Of a stretch of 6,796 nucleotides of DNA, positions 1 to 5,948 are shown piece by piece (positions within the stretch are counted from its first letter, which is position 1; every line of letters begins with the position of its first letter). Below the pieces are notes generated by a model. It saw only the letters and a list, made by a program, of their open reading frames with translations. It made no database searches and was not told the origin of the DNA. The position numbers and the translations under genes are program-made. The DNA comes from Candidatus Woesearchaeota archaeon. Its GTDB lineage: Archaea; Nanobdellota; Nanobdellia; Woesearchaeales; WALR01. The DNA lies in assembly GCA_015522765.1 (NCBI GenBank), contig WALR01000124.1:1-6796 (forward strand), given 5' to 3'.

Positions 1-704
1 CCTGGTTCTTTTATCCTTATAACCCTGCCAGTCGGCTTCTCCTGGTTATCCTGGGAGAGCTCCCCCCCGCAGTTGAGGCAGCTCCTGCTGTTTGGAACAT
101 ACTCGTGGCATGAGGGGCACTTCAGGAAGAGCGGGTAGATAGGGGGCAGAAACGCCCATGCAAGCGCATCCCTTACGATTCCCTTGCCCACCCCTACCCT
201 GAGCTCCTCCAGGATTGTTCTTATTACATACCTTACCTCTATCCCCTCGCCTGAGGTGAGCAGCTCGGCAATTAATTTTATTTTCCTGTCTATCGAGCCG
301 GCGCCCTTCTCCCCTGTCAGCCTTCTTATGTTTGCAATAACCTTCCCGACTGTGAGCTTTTTTGAGAGGAGCGTGGACTGCTTTCTCCTTGAGACAAGCT
401 TTTCTGCTGTTGTTCCCAGATCTCCTGTTCTCTTCCATTCATCCTCTACTCTTAAGAGGCTCTCTCCTGATGAAAGGCTTATCGCTTTTAGTATGATTCT
501 TGCGGCTACCCCTATCTCCATGTTGCTTGACTCAGGAAAGACCTTTCCCTGCAGGAGGAGAAGAACATCCCCTGCCTCCTCTGATTCGCATCCCACCTCT
601 CTAAGCAGTCTGGCAATCAGGAATGTTTTGTGGAGTCTTTTGCTCTTCCCCTCTAATTTTTCATATATCTCCGCTATTTTTTTATAGGATATTTTTTCTT
701 TCAT
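1..704 (-). CDS. lig: ATP-dependent DNA ligase, archaeal type (3' end beyond the window)
   Basis: This gene encodes the N-terminal part of a replicative/repair DNA ligase, which seals nicks using ATP through an enzyme-AMP intermediate. 234 complete codons are visible. The all-alpha DNA-binding domain spans about residues 1-185. It shows the family landmarks in order: a YEKLE segment near residue 14, LLLLQGKVFP (48-57), EIGVAARIILKA (63-74), a TGDLG motif (93-97) and the TILEELRVGVGKGIVRDALAWAF block (163-185). The catalytic KxDG lysine and the nucleotidyltransferase and OB domains lie outside the window. Just after the DNA-binding domain is a zinc-ribbon motif, C196-x2-C199-x9-C209-x2-C212, which I do not know from the best-studied archaeal ligases. 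The ATG at 704 is chosen because the family N-terminus begins here. A Shine-Dalgarno-like GGGGTGG (709-715) lies 4 bases upstream on the minus strand. It is transcribed divergently from the nitroreductase gene. The family call is firm. The zinc-ribbon interpretation is inference. Confidence 0.9.
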   Translation of the reverse strand, partial: MKEKISYKKIAEIYEKLEGKSKRLHKTFLIARLLREVGCESEEAGDVLLLLQGKVFPESSNMEIGVAARIILKAISLSSGESLLRVEDEWKRTGDLGTTAEKLVSRRKQSTLLSKKLTVGKVIANIRRLTGEKGAGSIDRKIKLIAELLTSGEGIEVRYVIRTILEELRVGVGKGIVRDALAWAFLPPIYPLFLKCPSCHEYVPNSRSCLNCGGELSQDNQEKPTGRVIRIKEP

Positions 705-725
705 TAAGCCACCCCAATAGTTAGC

Positions 726-733
726 TATTTATA
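726..733 (+). promoter_or_regulatory. TATA-like element giving a leaderless nitroreductase mRNA
   Basis: TATTTATA is centred 27.5 bases before the nitroreductase ATG at 757. This is the archaeal spacing that puts transcription start on the start codon, and no Shine-Dalgarno is visible upstream of it. On the opposite strand the same bases read TATAAATA, centred 25.5 bases from the ligase ATG at 704. It could therefore also drive a leaderless ligase transcript. Confidence 0.5.
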
Positions 734-742
734 CAAGTTGTT

Positions 743-752
743 TTTATATAAA
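743..752 (-). promoter_or_regulatory. TATA-like element, probable ligase promoter
   Basis: TTTATATAAA is a perfect palindrome, so the sequence alone gives no direction. Read leftward it predicts a start near 721, giving a leader of about 17 bases that contains the Shine-Dalgarno-like GGGGTGG (709-715) before the ligase ATG. Read rightward it would start inside the nitroreductase gene, so the leftward reading is favoured. Confidence 0.5.
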
Positions 753-756
753 TCTT

Positions 757-1497
757 ATGGATGTTAAAGAGGCAATCCTCCTTAGGAGGTCCTCCCGCTC
801 ATTCAACAGCAGGCATGTGGAGTGGGATAAGGTAGGAATGATACTGAATGCGGCAAGGTTTGCCCCCTCTCCTGGCAATATCCAAAACTGGAACTTTGTG
901 GTTGTAAGGGACGATAAAAAAAGGGAAAGCATTGCAGAGGCGTGCGCCGAGCAGTTCTGGATGACTCAGGCAAGGGTGCACATTGTGGTTTGTATAGACG
1001 AAGAGCTTGCTGAGGATCACTACGATGAGAAGGGGATTGCCTATTCTATGCAGGCAGTTGGGGGCGTTGTTGAGAACATGCTCCTTGAGGCAACGGCTCT
1101 TGGTTTGTCCTCCTGCTGGGTGGGGGATTTTGACAGGCAGAAGCTCTCAGACATACTCGGTGTGCCTCCCCACATCTCGCCCCAGGCGGTTGTCGTGATT
1201 GGCTACTCTGATTCTGCCCCCGATGCTGTTGATAAATACAAGCTATATGATTTAGTCTTCCTTGAGGGCTGGGGGAAAAGAATAGAGGATGTCGGCATGG
1301 TTATTAAGGAGTGGACCTCCTCTAAGGGGGCGCTTAACTTTGAGAGGGATGTTAAGGAGGTTAAGAGGGCTGTTGCCTCCCATAAGGAAGAGCTGTCAGA
1401 GGCGGTTAAGGTAAAAACAGGGGACATCTATCATAGGGCGGGCTCAAGACTCAAGAGGGGCATCAAAGAGCTTGGAAAGAAATTAAAAAAGAAATAG
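757..1497 (+). CDS. Nitroreductase-family flavoprotein with basic C-terminal tail
   Basis: This is a nitroreductase-superfamily protein. Members bind FMN, usually as dimers, and reduce nitro compounds, quinones or other electron acceptors with NAD(P)H. The substrate here cannot be told from sequence. Residues 5-16 carry the start signature EAILLRRSSRSF, whose arginines normally hold the FMN phosphate. APSPGNIQNWNFVVV (36-50) is the classic SP..NxQxW FMN-binding stretch. GGVVENMLLEATALGLSSCW (102-121) and LGVPPHISPQAVVVIGY (134-150) complete the fold. The core ends near residue 172. About 75 further residues follow, rich in Lys, Arg and Glu and ending GKKLKKK, with no membrane segment. That tail is longer than in typical 170-220 residue members. 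The start is fixed by the family N-terminus and by the TATA element 27.5 bases upstream. The gene stands alone, divergent from the ligase. Confidence 0.9.
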   Translation: MDVKEAILLRRSSRSFNSRHVEWDKVGMILNAARFAPSPGNIQNWNFVVVRDDKKRESIAEACAEQFWMTQARVHIVVCIDEELAEDHYDEKGIAYSMQAVGGVVENMLLEATALGLSSCWVGDFDRQKLSDILGVPPHISPQAVVVIGYSDSAPDAVDKYKLYDLVFLEGWGKRIEDVGMVIKEWTSSKGALNFERDVKEVKRAVASHKEELSEAVKVKTGDIYHRAGSRLKRGIKELGKKLKKK

Positions 1498-1558
1498 ATA
1501 TGACATCTGTTGTTCTAAATAATATCCTTTTCAGAATATCTTATCAACTAGCGAAATC

Positions 1559-1568
1559 TTTAAATATA
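1559..1568 (+). promoter_or_regulatory. Strong BRE/TATA promoter upstream of ftsZ region
   Basis: TTTAAATATA is preceded by the purine-rich BRE-like GCGAAAT and lies in an A/T-rich stretch. Archaeal spacing predicts transcription start at about 1589-1591, some 313 bases before the ftsZ start codon. That is too far for an ordinary mRNA leader. The 60 bases between the nitroreductase stop and this box show only a weak CCTTTT run at 1527-1532. Confidence 0.65.
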
Positions 1569-1588
1569 AGCTTATCAATTTAAAATAG

Positions 1589-1880
1589 AAATGCAATTAC
1601 ACCGAGTTTTTGGCGGAGCTCGGTTGTCAAATGTCAATTTTTATCGACGGGAAGTTTGCATTTACATCAAAAGTTTGGCGTAATTAAGTATGTTGCATTG
1701 GTCTTGGCGGAACCAAAAACAACTCCTTCTGAAAGTGTAAGTAGTGTAGCTAATATAAAAAGATTGTGGTAGTGTTAACTATATTTTCAAATATGCAGAG
1801 TATTGCTCTGCGGGCACTGAACACATCAAAGCAGTGGGTGGGGAAGTAAGTTACTCTTGCTGGGCTGTTAGTTCAACTAT
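1589..1880 (+). ncRNA. Candidate structured RNA or long structured ftsZ leader
   Basis: No convincing coding region fills this gap, but perfect inverted repeats are dense.
- AAATGCAA (1589-1596) pairs with TTGCATTT (1656-1663), starting at the predicted transcript start. It encloses the hairpin ACCGAG (1601-1606)/CTCGGT (1619-1624).
- GTTG-CA-TTGGT (1692-1702) pairs with ACCAA-AAA-CAAC (1712-1723).
- GCAGAG (1795-1800) pairs with CTCTGC (1806-1811) around a 5-base loop.
- CACTG (1815-1819) pairs with CAGTG (1832-1836).
- AGTAA (1845-1849) pairs with TTACT (1851-1855).
The first and second hairpin loops both contain TTGGCGGA (1610-1617 and 1704-1711), and TTGGCG recurs at 1675-1680. I did not match it to tRNA, RNase P RNA, SRP RNA or box C/D RNA. 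The 3' end is unknown. It could be a separate ncRNA or the 5' leader of ftsZ, and a second TATA-like element at 1751-1760 (TAATATAAAA) could start ftsZ mRNA near 1782. Confidence 0.4.
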
Positions 1881-1893
1881 TGGAATGAAAAAT

Positions 1894-1900
1894 GGAGGGG
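1894..1900 (+). promoter_or_regulatory. Shine-Dalgarno of ftsZ
   Basis: GGAGGGG overlaps the most upstream possible ATG (1892) and so argues against that start. From GGAGG there are 5 bases to the ATG at 1904 and 11 to the ATG at 1910. This favours 1904, with 1910 possible. Confidence 0.65.
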
Positions 1901-1903
1901 TTG

Positions 1904-3019
1904 ATGCAAATGGATTTTATTGTTGAGAATGCCAAGAAAAATTCGGAATTTATGGACCTTAACGGGGAAGATGTTGTCAGGCAGGCAACAATAAGAGTGA
2001 TAGGGGCCGGCGGCGCAGGCAACAACATGGTCAACTGGCTTTACAAGAAAGGGGTGAAGGGAGCGGAGATAATCGCGTGCAACACAGACCAACAGCATCT
2101 CAATCTGATGGAGGCAGACCACAAACTACTCTTGGGAAAGGAGGTAACCAAGGGACTTGGCTGTGGTGGTTTCCCTGAAAAGGGGGAAGAGGCTGCAAAG
2201 GAGAGCCTGCAGGAACTTAAGTCTGTATTAAACGGCTCGGACATGGTGTTTATATGCGCAGGAATGGGGGGAGGCACAGGAACAGGTGCCGCTCCTGTTA
2301 TTGCTAAGCTTGCGAGAGAGATGGGCGCAATCGTAATAGGGACTATCACGATGCCCTTCAAGATTGAGAGGGCGAGGGTTGACAAGGCAGAGTTCGGGCT
2401 TAAAAACCTCAGAGAGCATTCTGATACAGTCATAGTGATTGACAATAACAGGCTGGTCCAGATAGCAGGGGACCTCCCAATACAGCAGGCATTTGCCGTT
2501 GCCAATGAGCTTGTTGCGACGATGATAAAGGGAATTGTGGAGACCATTGCTATCCCGAGCCTTGTAAACCTGGACTATGCGGATGTTAAGGCGATAATGA
2601 AGAATGGCGGTGTAGCTGCGATAGGTGTCGGCTCAAGCAATACAGAAAACAGGGTTGAAGAGGCGGTCAAGGGTGCCCTTACAAACCCCCTCCTCGATAT
2701 CAGCTATGAAGGGGCAACAGGCGCGCTTATTCACATAAGCGGGGGCTCGGACATGACCCTTGAACAGATAAGCAGGGTTGGAGAGCTTGTCACTGACAGT
2801 CTCGATAAGGATGCAAATGTTATATGGGGAGCGAGGGTTTCCGACGAGCTTAACGGAAAGTTGACCGTTATGACAATCATTACAGGTGTAAACTCCCCCT
2901 GGATACTAGGAAGTTCAAAGTATTACAACGGCGAGAGGGTTGTGGACGCCCTTCCTGAATCGACCACAACGACCCTCAGTGCAGAGGAGGATACGCTGGG
3001 CATTGAAATCATAAAATGA
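1904..3019 (+). CDS. ftsZ: Cell division protein FtsZ (archaeal FtsZ2 type)
   Basis: FtsZ is the tubulin-like GTPase that polymerises into the division ring on the inner face of the membrane. In 371-residue numbering the nucleotide-binding glycine loop GAGGAGNN is at 34-41 and the tubulin signature GGGTGTG at 122-128. The catalytic T7 loop NLDYAD is at 222-227 with N222, D224 and D227 intact, so an active GTPase is expected. LGCGG (85-89), PFKIERAR (151-158), IDNNRL (179-184), LPIQQAF (191-197) and IWGAR (307-311) read like archaeal FtsZ2 rather than FtsZ1, as I recall those families. After the core a low-complexity linker leads to a terminal LGIEIIK. That motif may be the tail peptide binding membrane anchors such as SepF, which is inference. 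The ATG at 1904 is chosen over 1892 because the Shine-Dalgarno overlaps the latter. The gene is monocistronic, preceded by a possibly structured 400-base gap and followed by hairpins. Confidence 0.95.
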   Translation: MQMDFIVENAKKNSEFMDLNGEDVVRQATIRVIGAGGAGNNMVNWLYKKGVKGAEIIACNTDQQHLNLMEADHKLLLGKEVTKGLGCGGFPEKGEEAAKESLQELKSVLNGSDMVFICAGMGGGTGTGAAPVIAKLAREMGAIVIGTITMPFKIERARVDKAEFGLKNLREHSDTVIVIDNNRLVQIAGDLPIQQAFAVANELVATMIKGIVETIAIPSLVNLDYADVKAIMKNGGVAAIGVGSSNTENRVEEAVKGALTNPLLDISYEGATGALIHISGGSDMTLEQISRVGELVTDSLDKDANVIWGARVSDELNGKLTVMTIITGVNSPWILGSSKYYNGERVVDALPESTTTTLSAEEDTLGIEIIK

Positions 3020-3053
3020 GACTGATAATCAGGGTTAACTAAACTGGATAAGT

Positions 3054-3077
3054 AAAGCCCCTGAATTCAAAGCCCCT
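3054..3077 (+). repeat. Short direct repeat AAAGCCCCT, two copies
   Basis: AAAGCCCCT occurs at 3054-3062 and 3069-3077, a 15-base period. The pair sits inside an inverted repeat, GGTTAA (3033-3038) with TTAACC (3077-3082). The position just after the ftsZ stop suggests a 3' UTR element, with function unknown. Confidence 0.4.
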
Positions 3078-3085
3078 TAACCAAC

Positions 3086-3116
3086 GGATCCCCCCAGGGG
3101 GGTCCCGCGGATTTTT
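3086..3116 (+). terminator. GC-rich hairpin plus T5, possible ftsZ terminator
   Basis: GGA-T-CCCCCC (3086-3095) pairs with GGGGGGTCC (3097-3105), leaving a single bulged T. It is followed by the palindrome CCGCGG (3105-3110) and then ATTTTT (3111-3116). It lies 67 bases after the ftsZ stop. Archaeal terminators depend mainly on T-runs, so the hairpin may instead protect the mRNA 3' end. Confidence 0.45.
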
Positions 3117-3176
3117 AGATACAAGCTGAAGGAGGAAAAGGAGGAGAAAAAAGTTTATTGTCACGCTCATTTTCTA

Positions 3177-3231
3177 GCCTTCACCGTAATCACCCCCAAA
3201 AAATTCGGTGAAGGCCCTTTTCTTTTTTATT
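3177..3231 (+). terminator. 10-bp inverted repeat with T-run, probable terminator
   Basis: GCCTTCACCG (3177-3186) and CGGTGAAGGC (3206-3215) form a perfect 10-bp stem with a 19-base loop. They are followed by TTTTCTTTTTTATT (3218-3231). A purine-rich tract (3126-3154) with two GGAGG motifs precedes it but no start codon follows at a suitable distance. The hairpin is the best transcription stop between ftsZ and the surface protein gene. It could also be the end of a small RNA. Confidence 0.55.
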
Positions 3232-3284
3232 GCAATACTCTTACTATTTTAAGCAAAATTTCAGTATTCAAAATTCACAAAAGA

Positions 3285-3293
3285 TTTAAATAT
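3285..3293 (+). promoter_or_regulatory. BRE/TATA promoter of the surface protein gene
   Basis: TTTAAATAT is preceded by the A/G-rich CACAAAAGA. It predicts a transcript start near 3315 and a leader of about 37 bases, with a weak Shine-Dalgarno-like GGGGAT (3340-3345) six bases before the ATG at 3352. A second candidate, TTTAATTAAA (3321-3330), is centred 26.5 bases from the ATG and would give a leaderless mRNA. Confidence 0.55.
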
Positions 3294-3351
3294 GAAGCTA
3301 AGAAATGCCTATTAAGCTGATTTAATTAAAGGCGGATTAGGGGATTACTCA

Positions 3352-5106
3352 ATGAAAATAGCTAGGAGAAGAGCCAGCACAGTCGCTGCCCTTAAATTAT
3401 TAACAGTGCTTCTTATCCTTCTTGCTGTAGCGGCGTCCTCAAAGGGTTTAAGAGTCATATCAAACTCTGAGGATTGGAGGGATGTTTATTCTGTAGTCCT
3501 TTATTCAAACCTTATAGGTGTGAAAAGCAACTTCCTTGTAAGCACGAGGCATTCGACACTCCTCCTCAACTCAATACCCCGCTCAGAGAGCATCCTTGTG
3601 ATAAGTTCTAAAGACCATCCATTTGTCATAGGGTACAAGGCGATACTTCAGAGCAGGCAGTATAAGTCCGCAGATGAGAAGATATTCAAGAATGTTAATT
3701 TGGGGCTTGCAAATCTCCTTACAAATATAACTCGGTTCATAATAATAGATGACTCTTACGGCTACAACGCAATATCTGTAGCCCCCTATGCAATAGTCAG
3801 TAAATCCTATGTGCTTTTTGCAGATAAAGAGAATATAAGAGAGGTGCTTAGCCTGCTCTCAAAGAGGAGGGTTGACAGCCTGATAATATACGGCCAGGTT
3901 GACAGAGCAGTCAGAAATGCTCTCGCAGGCTTCCACCCTGAGATAATCAATGAGGGTGGGGACAGATACAGGAATAACATTGCGATTGTTAAGAAGTATC
4001 TCTCTATCCACCCAGTCAAGCAGGCGGTTCTCACAAACGGCGAATTCATAGAGGCAGAAATAATGTCGGGGGTTGAGCCCGTAATCTTCATAGGCAGCCA
4101 GAATGTCCCTCAGGTTGTCAGGGACTTTCTCAAGAACAGCACACTAGAGATAGGTGTCCTCATTGGGAATCAATATGTGGGGACGGCAACCAATATAAGG
4201 CGCCAGACAGGTCTGAGCGTGTTCGTTAAGTTTGCCCAGAGCGCCCGCATCCCCCAGGGAGCGATATCCCCTGTTGAGGGGCTGGACTTATTTTACCTTC
4301 CCACCTATACCATGAGAATAAACATAACCTCCATGGTCTACAACCAGGCAACAAACACCCTTGAGGTCACCCTCTACAACCCTGAGGAGAGGGCTGTCTA
4401 TCTTAAGGGGACATACACCCTCCATTACGGGGATAATGAGCGGCTGAGGGTGGGCGATATCAACCCTGTGTTTCTTGACGGCAAGGAGTACAAAACCCTT
4501 GTGTATGAGGTTAAGAGTATGGCCGGGAATATCAGCGCAGACGTTTTTGTCATATTCGGCGAGTCCATGTATTCCCTTGAGAAACTTTTGGAGGCCTCTA
4601 TGAATATTCGCAGGGTAACCATCCTCGACAACTCTAATGTAGAGATAGTAAGCGGATATTATGATAAGAGAAAAAAGTTCTTTGTGATAAACATAAAAAA
4701 CACGGGTGCTGTCAGGACATATGTGGATGTTGATATTAAGGGCATAATCCTCAATAACCTGGCGACGACAATAAGCGCTGATAAGGTAACTCCGCTCAAG
4801 CCTGGCGAGACAAAGGGAATAAGGATAAAGGCAGATTTAAGCGATGAGGACATCCTTAACAACGAGAAGGTGCGGGTGGTTGCGAGATACGGCCAGAGGG
4901 AGAAAAGCCTTGTGAAGTCAAAAGAGAGGGTTATGGAGCTTAAGGTGAGGCGTATAGACTACACAATGTACATCCTGCTGGTAATCATAGTCATCCTGCT
5001 TTTCCTTATACTCAGAGGCAGGAGGAAGAAGAAGTGCCGCGAATGCGGGCATAAGAATCCCCGCTGGAGGAAGACATGCGAGAAGTGCGGGGCGAAGCTC
5101 AAATAG
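3352..5106 (+). CDS. Membrane-anchored surface protein: CWB2-like, Ig-like, TM, zinc ribbon
   Basis: This is a 584-residue predicted cell-surface protein.
- Residues 1-31 look like a signal peptide, with Arg/Lys start ARRR and a hydrophobic core to about 28.
- About residues 80-295 resemble cell wall-binding repeat 2. FIIIDDSYGYNAISVAPYA (129-147) fits its 'x-x-D-A-x-x-A-x-P-L-A' block, VDSLIIYGQVDRAV (174-187) its 'I-x-G-x-x-x-x-V' block and GGDRYRNNIAI (202-212) its 'G-x-D-R-Y-x-T-x' block. Flanking, more degenerate copies lie at about 33-100 and 220-290.
- About 320-400 and 425-515 look like Ig/CARDB-type beta domains.
- A transmembrane helix at about 538-555 is followed by the basic stop-transfer RGRRKKK.
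- A cytoplasmic zinc ribbon ends the protein: C562-x2-C565-x10-C576-x2-C579.
This puts the bulk outside the cell and the ribbon inside. Its role is unknown; a surface-layer or envelope protein is plausible. The stop is one base from the stop of the convergent gene. Confidence 0.75.
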   Translation: MKIARRRASTVAALKLLTVLLILLAVAASSKGLRVISNSEDWRDVYSVVLYSNLIGVKSNFLVSTRHSTLLLNSIPRSESILVISSKDHPFVIGYKAILQSRQYKSADEKIFKNVNLGLANLLTNITRFIIIDDSYGYNAISVAPYAIVSKSYVLFADKENIREVLSLLSKRRVDSLIIYGQVDRAVRNALAGFHPEIINEGGDRYRNNIAIVKKYLSIHPVKQAVLTNGEFIEAEIMSGVEPVIFIGSQNVPQVVRDFLKNSTLEIGVLIGNQYVGTATNIRRQTGLSVFVKFAQSARIPQGAISPVEGLDLFYLPTYTMRINITSMVYNQATNTLEVTLYNPEERAVYLKGTYTLHYGDNERLRVGDINPVFLDGKEYKTLVYEVKSMAGNISADVFVIFGESMYSLEKLLEASMNIRRVTILDNSNVEIVSGYYDKRKKFFVINIKNTGAVRTYVDVDIKGIILNNLATTISADKVTPLKPGETKGIRIKADLSDEDILNNEKVRVVARYGQREKSLVKSKERVMELKVRRIDYTMYILLVIIVILLFLILRGRRKKKCRECGHKNPRWRKTCEKCGAKLK

Positions 5107-5107
5107 C

Positions 5108-5743
5108 TCACGCCCGTTTTAGTCCAAAGTAAGTGTCTTCCTCTGAACCAATCCCTTTGAGCCGCTCTAAACTGATATGCCCCCCGTTCTCTTTAGTAAG
5201 AGCATCTATTCCCTTCAGTTTTTTATTCCCCTCGGTGTCTGAAGTAAAATGCGGTTTTAGACCAAGCATCTCTTCAGTCTTCCTGGAGTAGTCGGCGCCC
5301 TCCTCGTGTGGCGTGAATTTCAGTGTGAGAACATCCTCTCCTTTATAGAACATCTCCTTAAGAACATTATTTGTGTAATGGTACACCTCTGAGAACCCAT
5401 TGAACATTAGATTTTTCCAGTACTCCCCGGGGCTTTTAGCTTCAACATCCTTCCCATTAAAGAGCTGGTCATTAAAGCTGTCCATCTTCATTGAAACATT
5501 ATAATCAGAGTACTTCGCATTTTTTATGAGTGTTTCAACCCTCTCCTGCAAATCTGCGGGCAGCTGGGATATCTGTGGCCCCCAATAAATAAGACGATTG
5601 TCGGTTCCTCCCCTCCTAAAGAATGTCTTAATGATATGCATACCGTGCCTATTGCCGGATAAGAATATCTCGTTTGTTGTTATGTCTACTACATCGCATA
5701 TGCCATTACCCCCTTCAGGGGCTGCTTCTTCTGTTGCGTTCAT
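5108..5743 (-). CDS. Conserved-looking hypothetical protein, 211 residues
   Basis: I do not recognise this protein. It appears soluble: no signal peptide, no transmembrane helix and a single cysteine (C16). The acidic, Gly-rich start is followed by a beta-like segment (about 17-55, containing EIFLSG and LIYWGP). A mixed charged and aromatic middle follows (80-145, with EYWKNLMFNGFSEVYHYTN at 107-125), then a charged C-terminus ending in HISLERLKGIGSEEDTYFGL (189-208). The reading frame has ordinary composition and starts at an ATG 26.5 bases after the centre of a good TATA box. That supports it as a real gene with a leaderless mRNA. It faces the surface protein gene head-on with one base between stops. 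Before the insertion sequence arrived it probably lay about 70 bases after the coiled-coil gene, in the same direction. Confidence 0.75.
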   Translation of the reverse strand: MNATEEAAPEGGNGICDVVDITTNEIFLSGNRHGMHIIKTFFRRGGTDNRLIYWGPQISQLPADLQERVETLIKNAKYSDYNVSMKMDSFNDQLFNGKDVEAKSPGEYWKNLMFNGFSEVYHYTNNVLKEMFYKGEDVLTLKFTPHEEGADYSRKTEEMLGLKPHFTSDTEGNKKLKGIDALTKENGGHISLERLKGIGSEEDTYFGLKRA

Positions 5744-5765
5744 AAGACTATTTAAGCATTAATCT

Positions 5766-5773
5766 ATTATAAA
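5766..5773 (-). promoter_or_regulatory. BRE/TATA promoter, leaderless hypothetical gene
   Basis: On the minus strand GGAAAG is followed directly by TTTTATAATA, a good archaeal BRE plus TATA box. The core TTTATAAT is centred 26.5 bases before the ATG at 5743, so transcription should begin on or next to the start codon. Confidence 0.65.
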
Positions 5774-5824
5774 ACTTTCCCTATTGGAGAGTAGTTATAC
5801 TATTTATTCTTCATTACATCTAAA

Positions 5825-5854
5825 GGATACCTTGGGCTTTAGCCCAATGGTGTC
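5825..5854 (+). repeat. Left-end hairpin of the IS
   Basis: GGATACC-TTGGGC (5825-5837), loop TTTA, then GCCCAA (5842-5847), a bulged T at 5848 and GGTGTCC (5849-5855 less the end base). The stem is about 13 bp with one T-G wobble and one unpaired T. An extrahelical T in the stem is a known recognition feature of IS200/IS605 end hairpins. Confidence 0.75.
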
Positions 5855-5898
5855 CTATACCTCCGTAAACTTTTTCTAATAAAAGAGCATGAAAATGA

Positions 5899-5920
5899 GC
5901 GCGCAGCGTAGTTGGCGCGC
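5899..5920 (+). repeat. GCGCGC hairpin in the IS leader
   Basis: GCGCGC (5899-5904) and GCGCGC (5915-5920) pair across a 10-base loop, between the left end and tnpA. A second small stem, CTACT (5925-5929) with AGTAG (5938-5942), follows. Structured leaders in IS200 elements dampen read-through transcription and translation. A TATA-like TAATAAAA at 5878-5885 could start the transcript just before or within this hairpin. Confidence 0.5.
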
Positions 5921-5948
5921 CCATCTACTTTGTTCAGAGTAGCGTTAG

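Noticed and set aside
46..687. Long open frames on both strands inside the ligase gene (46-438 minus, 184-687 plus)
   Set aside because: They overlap a frame with clear DNA ligase motifs and show no family features; they are shadows.
1589..1740. CsrA-type binding site array
   Set aside because: GGA-containing loops fit, but CsrA is bacterial and the rest of the window is archaeal, so the protein cannot be assumed.
1811..1890. Possible tRNA around GTTCAACT (1871-1878)
   Set aside because: The putative T-stem does not pair and no A-box or acceptor stem is found.
1892..1903. Upstream ATG of ftsZ at 1892
   Set aside because: The Shine-Dalgarno GGAGGGG overlaps this codon, leaving no ribosome site upstream of it.
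3158..3210. 17-codon frame from TTG after the GGAGG purine tract
   Set aside because: Start spacing is poor and the frame consists mostly of the terminator inverted repeat.
3081..3313. Open frame of about 77 codons downstream of ftsZ
   Set aside because: It contains no ATG, GTG or TTG start and spans the probable terminator and the next promoter.
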